From positions 1 to 38,063 of the forward strand of contig JAFQVV010000036.1 of the NCBI GenBank assembly GCA_017407835.1: DNA of 38,063 nucleotides, read 5' to 3'. Positions within the stretch are counted from its first letter, which is position 1. Each line of letters begins with the position of its first letter. A model generated the notes under the pieces. It was given only the letters and a program-made list of their open reading frames with translations. It was not told the DNA's origin and did not search any database. The translations under genes and the position numbers were made by a program. This document shows positions 33,984 to 38,063 of this stretch, one piece after another. This DNA is from Clostridia bacterium (GTDB lineage Bacteria; Bacillota; Clostridia; Oscillospirales; CAG-272).

Positions 33984-34672
33984 TGCCCATTGATCCCCCC
34001 CGCACGGTGCGGATTCGCTTCCGCAAGGTGGGAAAGCTGCAGTATATCTCCCATCTTGATCTGCAGCGCACGATGCAGCATTGCATCAAGCGTTCGGGTA
34101 TCCCGGCGTGGTATACCAAGGGATTCAATCCCCACTATAAATTGGTGTTTGCCCTTCCGCTGTCGGTTGGCGCCGAGAGTGAGTGTGAACTGTTAGATTT
34201 GCGCATTGACCGAGACATTGCCGATGCCGAAATTCTGCGCCGATTCAACGAGACGGTGACCGAAGAGCTGCAAGGTCTGGACGCATGGACGCCGACCACC
34301 AAATTTGCCGACATTGCTTGGGCAAAATACAGCGTGACTCTCAGCGGTCCTGTACTCGGCGACGGTGATGCCGCTGCCGCGAAGAAGCTGTTGACCACAT
34401 CCCCCCTGATGATGATCAAACGCTCCAAGAGCGGCGAGCGGGAGGTTGACCTTGTGCCGATGATTCATTCGGTTGAGGCTGATGGCGGGGCAGGGGAGCT
34501 GACCCTCTCCCTGATGCTCAATGCGGCAGGGGCGGATTATCTCAACCCCGAGCTTGTGGTGCGTGCACTGCGCGAACAACTCTGGGACGGGACGGATGAT
34601 CCCGATCTGCTCACTTGGCGTATTCTTCGCGAAGAGACCTATTTTGCCGACGGTCTTACTCCGTTCCGTTAA
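33959..34672 (+). CDS. DUF2344 / TIGR03936 family protein
   Basis: A 237-residue protein of the DUF2344 family, partner of the preceding radical-SAM protein. Family segments: VRIRFRKVGKLQYISHLDLQR near the start, RSGIPAWYTKGFNPHYKLVF, and LPLSVGAESECELLDL. GGAGG (33945-33949) lies 9 bases ahead of ATG 33959, so the start overlaps the previous gene by 25 bases in another frame; ATG 33971 or 33983 are less likely. In many genomes the pair precedes rng-rplU-rpmA, but those genes are not present here. Function unknown. Confidence 0.9.
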   Translation: MLSKMQELMPIDPPRTVRIRFRKVGKLQYISHLDLQRTMQHCIKRSGIPAWYTKGFNPHYKLVFALPLSVGAESECELLDLRIDRDIADAEILRRFNETVTEELQGLDAWTPTTKFADIAWAKYSVTLSGPVLGDGDAAAAKKLLTTSPLMMIKRSKSGEREVDLVPMIHSVEADGGAGELTLSLMLNAAGADYLNPELVVRALREQLWDGTDDPDLLTWRILREETYFADGLTPFR

Positions 34673-34676
34673 ATGA

Positions 34677-34711
34677 AAACGAGTGCCGCACGATGTGTGC
34701 GGCACTCGTTT
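34677..34711. terminator. Bidirectional terminator between DUF2344 and DUF4363 genes
   Basis: AAACGAGTGCCGCAC (34677-34691) / GTGCGGCACTCGTTT (34697-34711), a perfect 15-bp stem with a 5-base loop and T-rich sequence on either strand. It overlaps the stop of the minus-strand DUF4363 gene. Confidence 0.87.
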
Positions 34712-35084
34712 ATTTGTCGAAGAAGAGATTTGCCAACGGAATTTCAAATTCCCGCAGATCTTCGATTGCCAGGCGAAGCTCCTCGCGTGCGGTAATATAA
34801 TCCCCGTTTCCGCCATATTTGCAGAAAGCGCGAAGAGAGATGAGCTCGTCGCTGATGCGGTTGATATCGCTGCTGCTGACCGACAGGCCCACCCATTTCC
34901 GTGCTTTCTCCCACCGTGCATCCAGTCTGTTCAAATGGGGCATACCGTCCTCTCCGGCGCTGCCCGGCAGCTGATCGATCAGTATCAGCATATCTCGTGT
35001 CAGCCGGTCAATGAACAGGGTGTTGGTAATCACTGCACAGAGCATCAATACAAAGAGCAGTAGTGTGAAAAGAAAGCTTTTCAT
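34710..35084 (-). CDS. DUF4363 family protein
   Basis: A 124-residue protein with one N-terminal membrane segment (about 4-23, FLFTLLLFVLMLCAVITN) and an outside helical domain ending in LREFEIPLANLFF, the usual DUF4363 pattern. Its start overlaps the stop of the DUF421 gene by 4 bases, meaning translational coupling; this pair recurs in Firmicutes. The role is unknown, though an envelope function is likely. Confidence 0.88.
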   Translation of the reverse strand: MKSFLFTLLLFVLMLCAVITNTLFIDRLTRDMLILIDQLPGSAGEDGMPHLNRLDARWEKARKWVGLSVSSSDINRISDELISLRAFCKYGGNGDYITAREELRLAIEDLREFEIPLANLFFDK

Positions 35085-35758
35085 TTGAATATCTCCTTGG
35101 GGACGAAAAAAATCACGCCGCTGTCATCTACCGTCATCAGATAAACCTCGGATGCACTGCAGCCGCGCTTTTCAAGCTCGCATTTCAGCCAAGCATCATC
35201 ATGTCCCGTTCCGTTGAGATTGTAGCGGTTGATATATCCGTCGGCAATGAGAATGTGGGCCATTCCGTTTTCCTCAGCGTGGATGCCAAGCTGCTCCAGT
35301 GTGGGCTGTCGGCATTGCATTTTGGGGATGATGGTCATCTTTCCGTTTTGCTCAAGGATGGCGTATTCGATTTCTTCGACCGATGCGTTGCCCTGACGGC
35401 GCAGTTCACCGATCAGCTCGTCGATGGACATACGAATACGGGCAAGCTCGCGCTGATCCAGCTTGCCACGGCAGATAAGCACGCTGGGTTTGGCGGAAAC
35501 CAGATTTTTGATGCGGGGAATTTTGATTAAGATCATCGAGGTGACAACCTCAATGGTCAGTACGGTGACAATGGGAATTACGGCATAGGCAACGGGGATA
35601 TCGCGGTTGCCGATGGGGCCTGTGGCCAGCTCAGACAACATTAGCGTGACAATCAGCTCTGACACTTCAAGTTCGCCGATTTGCCGCTTTCCCATAATTC
35701 GCATTGCAATAATCAGAATGAGGTAAATGATCACGGTGCGCAGAAAAATGGTAGCCAT
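35081..35758 (-). CDS. DUF421 / YetF-family membrane protein
   Basis: A 225-residue protein with about three N-terminal membrane segments and a cytoplasmic YetF-type domain. Family marks: RIMGKRQIGELEVSELIVTLMLSELA (residues about 19-44), KPSVLICRGKLDQRELARIRMS, and IEYAILEQNGKMTIIPK. Related Bacillus proteins (YetF, YdfS, YrbG and others) are linked to the spore or envelope, without a defined biochemical role. GGAGG (plus strand 35765-35769 as CCTCC) supports the ATG. It is first in a two-gene unit with DUF4363. Confidence 0.9.
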   Translation of the reverse strand: MATIFLRTVIIYLILIIAMRIMGKRQIGELEVSELIVTLMLSELATGPIGNRDIPVAYAVIPIVTVLTIEVVTSMILIKIPRIKNLVSAKPSVLICRGKLDQRELARIRMSIDELIGELRRQGNASVEEIEYAILEQNGKMTIIPKMQCRQPTLEQLGIHAEENGMAHILIADGYINRYNLNGTGHDDAWLKCELEKRGCSASEVYLMTVDDSGVIFFVPKEIFK

Positions 35759-35847
35759 GGTGCGCCTCCTTTTTTGCTATTTTGTGCGAGGTCGGCAAGT
35801 TTATACAGGATTTTGATAGAGAAATTGGGAAGAGAAAAAATACAATT

Positions 35848-35868
35848 GAAAAAATATCATATTTTTTC
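35848..35868. repeat. AT-rich palindrome upstream of the DUF421 gene
   Basis: GAAAAAATAT (35848-35857), a central C, then ATATTTTTTC (35859-35868): perfect 10-base arms. It lies in the divergent region between DUF421 and DUF4886 genes and may be an operator; no gene is seen in this stretch (35759-36026). Confidence 0.6.
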
Positions 35869-35960
35869 GAAAAATGCCAACCTTTTCGCAATTTGGAGAC
35901 ACTATATAGATGAAAGATTCGATTCAACCGTGTGGGGAGGATTGGTCAACTAACGGTTTC

Positions 35961-35989
35961 TTGACAAGACGCCACGTTTGCGATATACT
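35961..35989 (+). promoter_or_regulatory. Promoter of the DUF4886 lipoprotein gene
   Basis: TTGACA (35961-35966), 17-base spacer, TATACT (35984-35989), ending 37 bases ahead of the ATG at 36027. Confidence 0.82.
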
Positions 35990-36026
35990 GAATCCGATGA
36001 ATACCCCAAAAGGAGAAAGACGATTT

Positions 36027-37721
36027 ATGAAAACAAAGTTAGCTGTATTGACCGTATTTGTTCTGTTGTTTTTGCTTTGTGCGTGCGGAGACGAGGCACC
36101 GCCTTCTGTCGATACAACCGATGCCGTCGTAACCGATGCGCCCGAGACAGAACCGACCGCGCTTGATTTGACATCGTTTTCCCTGATTCGTTCGTCCGAA
36201 GCCGATTCGCAGATTGTGGATGCCGCATCTGCTTTTTATACTGCGCTTCGTGCTGTCGAGGGAAGCAAAGGGATCAAGTTCAGCGATGATTATCTTCCGA
36301 AGGGAACATCGGCAGACAGCTCTACAGCGGAGATCCTTTTCGGTATGACCAATCGCCCCGAGTCGGCTGAGGCCATTGCCGCCTTGCTCGGCTATATGGA
36401 TTTCAGCGTGGGGATGGTGGGGGAGAAGCTGTGTATTGCTGCCAATACCCCCGAACGCTTAGCTGACGCGGCGGAATATTTCTTGGCACATGTCTCGGTG
36501 GAAAACGGTGTGCCTGTTTACACCGGGGGGCAGTATGTGGATCGCTATTCCTGTCCCTTGGCTGATGCAACTCTTTGCGGAAATCCGGTGAGCGAATATA
36601 CGATTGTTTACCCCGCCGGCTCATCCGTTGATCAGGCTGCAGCCGAACGATTGTCGGTTCTTTTGGCTGAGCAGACAGGTTTCCGTCTGCCCGTAATGGA
36701 GGATACTGCTTCTTCAGCCGATCTGGAAATTCTGCTCAAGAAAACCGCCCGCAGTCTCCTCGGGGAGGAGGAAGGAGCGGCGGTGCGCTGCTTTTCTATC
36801 GCCGTGTCGGACGGAAAGGTGTCGATCGAAGCCCCGACCTCCATCGGTTATAATGCCGCTGCCGAGGCGCTGTTGACTTTGATGGAGGAAAATAAAGTCG
36901 AGGATGGCCTGCAGCAGACAACAGCTTTCCGAGGGGGCAGCCTGGACGGGACTCGAGTTCTTTTTATCGGCAATAGCTTTACTTTCTATGGCGGCTGTAC
37001 CCAGATTTACGATAAAGTGAATTTTAACGATAACGGCTACTTCAAGCAGGTGGCCACCGCCATGGGGGACGATGTGTCGGTCACCACTGCTACCTACGGC
37101 AACGGCGTTCTCTGCGATGAGACGGCGAAAGTTAACCTCTATGAGATTATTCTCGACCAGTATCCCAATCCTTGGGGCAGTGTGATGATGGACGATTTCT
37201 ACAACCAGGACGTGGTAGTGCTCCAGCAGGGAAGCTATGATCCCGAAGATAACGAGGCAATGACGCGCAAGATTATGGCTCTTTTCCCTCCGGATACCCT
37301 CTTCTGTTTCTTTATTCATCATTATAATGCCTATAATTCCAATGTGATTGCTACGGCAAACACCTTGTGTACCGAGGGGGCGGGGGTATATGCGCCTACG
37401 GGGCACATGATCTGGGATTTGGTTTACAGTGAGGAGCCTATTCCCGGGGGGACCTTGATCTGCAACCGGGACAGCTTTTGCGTCAACCAAGAGGGGGACC
37501 GTTACCACCCCAATGACCTCAACGGCTATCTCAGCGCCCTCAGTATCTACTGCGCTATCACTGGGCGGTCTGCCGTGGATTGCCCCCATAACTTTGTCCG
37601 CAACGGAAAGCAGTATTACCTTCCCCCTGCTACCACCAACTATCCGGATATTCTTGCCTCAGAAGCAGATATGACGGGGTTGAAGCAGCTGGTGGATATC
37701 TATGTGAAGAAATATAATTGA
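36027..37721 (+). CDS. Lipoprotein with C-terminal DUF4886 (SGNH-like) domain
   Basis: A 564-residue lipoprotein: signal peptide with lipobox cysteine 20 (LLFLLCAC), a Thr/Pro/Glu-rich linker (about 21-45), an N-terminal region (about 50-305), and a DUF4886 domain (about 310-564). DUF4886 proteins have an SGNH-like fold; RVLFIGNSFTFYGG contains the GNS block I with the likely nucleophile Ser, VVVLQQGSYD follows, and RYHPNDLNGYLSA holds the catalytic His. The N-terminal region resembles two copies of the GH20-N-type domain of carbohydrate-active enzymes (inference). AAAAGGAG is 11 bases before the ATG; in-frame starts further upstream precede or overlap the promoter. Confidence 0.86.
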   Translation: MKTKLAVLTVFVLLFLLCACGDEAPPSVDTTDAVVTDAPETEPTALDLTSFSLIRSSEADSQIVDAASAFYTALRAVEGSKGIKFSDDYLPKGTSADSSTAEILFGMTNRPESAEAIAALLGYMDFSVGMVGEKLCIAANTPERLADAAEYFLAHVSVENGVPVYTGGQYVDRYSCPLADATLCGNPVSEYTIVYPAGSSVDQAAAERLSVLLAEQTGFRLPVMEDTASSADLEILLKKTARSLLGEEEGAAVRCFSIAVSDGKVSIEAPTSIGYNAAAEALLTLMEENKVEDGLQQTTAFRGGSLDGTRVLFIGNSFTFYGGCTQIYDKVNFNDNGYFKQVATAMGDDVSVTTATYGNGVLCDETAKVNLYEIILDQYPNPWGSVMMDDFYNQDVVVLQQGSYDPEDNEAMTRKIMALFPPDTLFCFFIHHYNAYNSNVIATANTLCTEGAGVYAPTGHMIWDLVYSEEPIPGGTLICNRDSFCVNQEGDRYHPNDLNGYLSALSIYCAITGRSAVDCPHNFVRNGKQYYLPPATTNYPDILASEADMTGLKQLVDIYVKKYN

Positions 37722-37725
37722 GACA

Positions 37726-37760
37726 AAAAGCGAGCCATCCTATGGGGATGGCTCGCTTTT
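37726..37760 (+). terminator. Terminator after the DUF4886 gene
   Basis: AAAAGCGAGCCATCC (37726-37740) / GGATGGCTCGCTTTT (37746-37760): a perfect 15-bp stem with a 5-base loop, ending in a T-run. Confidence 0.9.
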
Positions 37761-37792
37761 GACGAAAAAATGAATTTTTTGACAAAACCCCC

Positions 37793-37821
37793 TTGACAAA
37801 AGGCGAAGAATATAGTAAAAT
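37793..37821 (+). promoter_or_regulatory. Upstream rRNA-operon promoter (P1)
   Basis: TTGACA (37793-37798), 17-base spacer, TAAAAT (37816-37821), immediately after the DUF4886 terminator and in an AT-rich stretch that includes another TTGACA at 37779. It is the first of two tandem promoters. Confidence 0.7.
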
Positions 37822-37907
37822 AAAAAGGCTCACCGCGAGAGCGGGGGTGCCACGGAAGCGGAGTTTTGTGGGGTTGAAAAAACTTTGAAAAAAGTTTAAA
37901 AAAGCTC

Positions 37908-37936
37908 TTGACAAAGGCTCGTGGATGTGGTATAAT
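37908..37936 (+). promoter_or_regulatory. Main rRNA-operon promoter (P2)
   Basis: TTGACA (37908-37913), 17-base spacer, TATAAT (37931-37936): perfect consensus, 115 bases downstream of P1. A small AAACTTT/AAAGTTT hairpin (37880-37897) lies just upstream. Confidence 0.88.
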
Positions 37937-38063
37937 AATCGAGTCGCGCCGAGGGAGGACCTGAGGCGAGACAAGAGATCGGTCATTGAAAATTGAACAA
38001 CAACAAGAGTACAAAGCACAAATGTGCGAAACGAACTCGACAATTCTTTACAAAGAGTAACTC
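37937..38063 (+). other. Leader of an rRNA operon (16S gene expected just beyond the edge)
   Basis: No protein gene is seen from 37722 to the end. The sequence after P2 has the look of a Clostridia rRNA leader: GC-rich start, then GGTCATTGAAAATTGAACAA (37981-38000), much like the TTTGAAAA(T/C)TGAAC stretches before 16S genes in related Firmicutes, and an AAC-rich run up to the edge. The 16S rRNA itself is not in the window. Confidence 0.72.

Overview
The window looks like chromosomal DNA of a Clostridia-type Firmicute (Bacillota), probably a gut member of the Oscillospiraceae/Ruminococcaceae group. That placement is inference. It rests on strong AAGGAG-type ribosome binding sites, several TTG/GTG starts, TTGACA-17-TATAAT promoters, a T-box leader before pheST, Firmicute-type families (DUF421/DUF4363, DUF4358, FtsEX with an M23 activator and a CtpA-type protease) and an rRNA-operon leader with a Clostridium-like TTGAAAATTGAAC stretch. 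No transposase, phage gene, CRISPR array or tRNA was seen. Most of it is an ordinary core-type chromosome; the interest lies in regulatory and repeat sequences and in one gene remnant.

Layout. 1-5225: chaperone/translation cluster: 3' end of dnaK, dnaJ, prmA, an AI-2E-family permease with its own promoter, and rsmE behind a consensus promoter. 5247-7183: a polytopic membrane protein and a PucR/CdaR-type regulator. 7222-7309: a structured element with two competing hairpins. 7339-12782: ftsE, ftsX, a coiled-coil M23 peptidase, a CtpA-type S41 protease, greA, and a single-span protein of unknown function. 12825-18135: sugar cluster: a sugar-nucleotide transferase, a 5'-deleted remnant of a NahK-type sugar kinase lying in the same frame, galE, galM and a GT-C-like membrane protein. 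18349-23199: four-gene ABC system (GldA-, GldF- and GldG-like plus DUF4340).

23206-27309 is on the minus strand: pheT and pheS behind a T-box leader with a UUC (Phe) specifier and its own promoter. Palindromic intergenic repeats occupy the pheT 3' flank and the pheS-pheT gap, and a related one fills dnaK-dnaJ. 27473-28519 is a PHP-domain protein, converging on a minus-strand pair (SGNH hydrolase, then a DUF4358 lipoprotein; 30006-28574). 30151-34672 is a MATE exporter, aroK, a B12/radical-SAM protein (TIGR03960) and its DUF2344 partner. 35084-34710 and 35758-35081 are DUF4363 and DUF421 on the minus strand. 36027-37721 is a lipoprotein with a C-terminal DUF4886/SGNH domain and what looks like a duplicated N-terminal domain. 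37793-38063 holds tandem promoters and the leader of an rRNA operon whose 16S gene should begin just past the window edge.

How the genes fit together: FtsEX would transmit ATP hydrolysis to the extracytoplasmic M23 protein for peptidoglycan cleavage, with the S41 protease as a candidate processing enzyme. GalM/GalE, the nucleotidyltransferase and the lost kinase fit a Leloir-like or lacto-N-biose-like hexose/hexosamine route, with the membrane glycosyltransferase-like protein coupled behind galM. The Gld-like ABC proteins and DUF4340 form a cell-envelope machine of unknown substrate.
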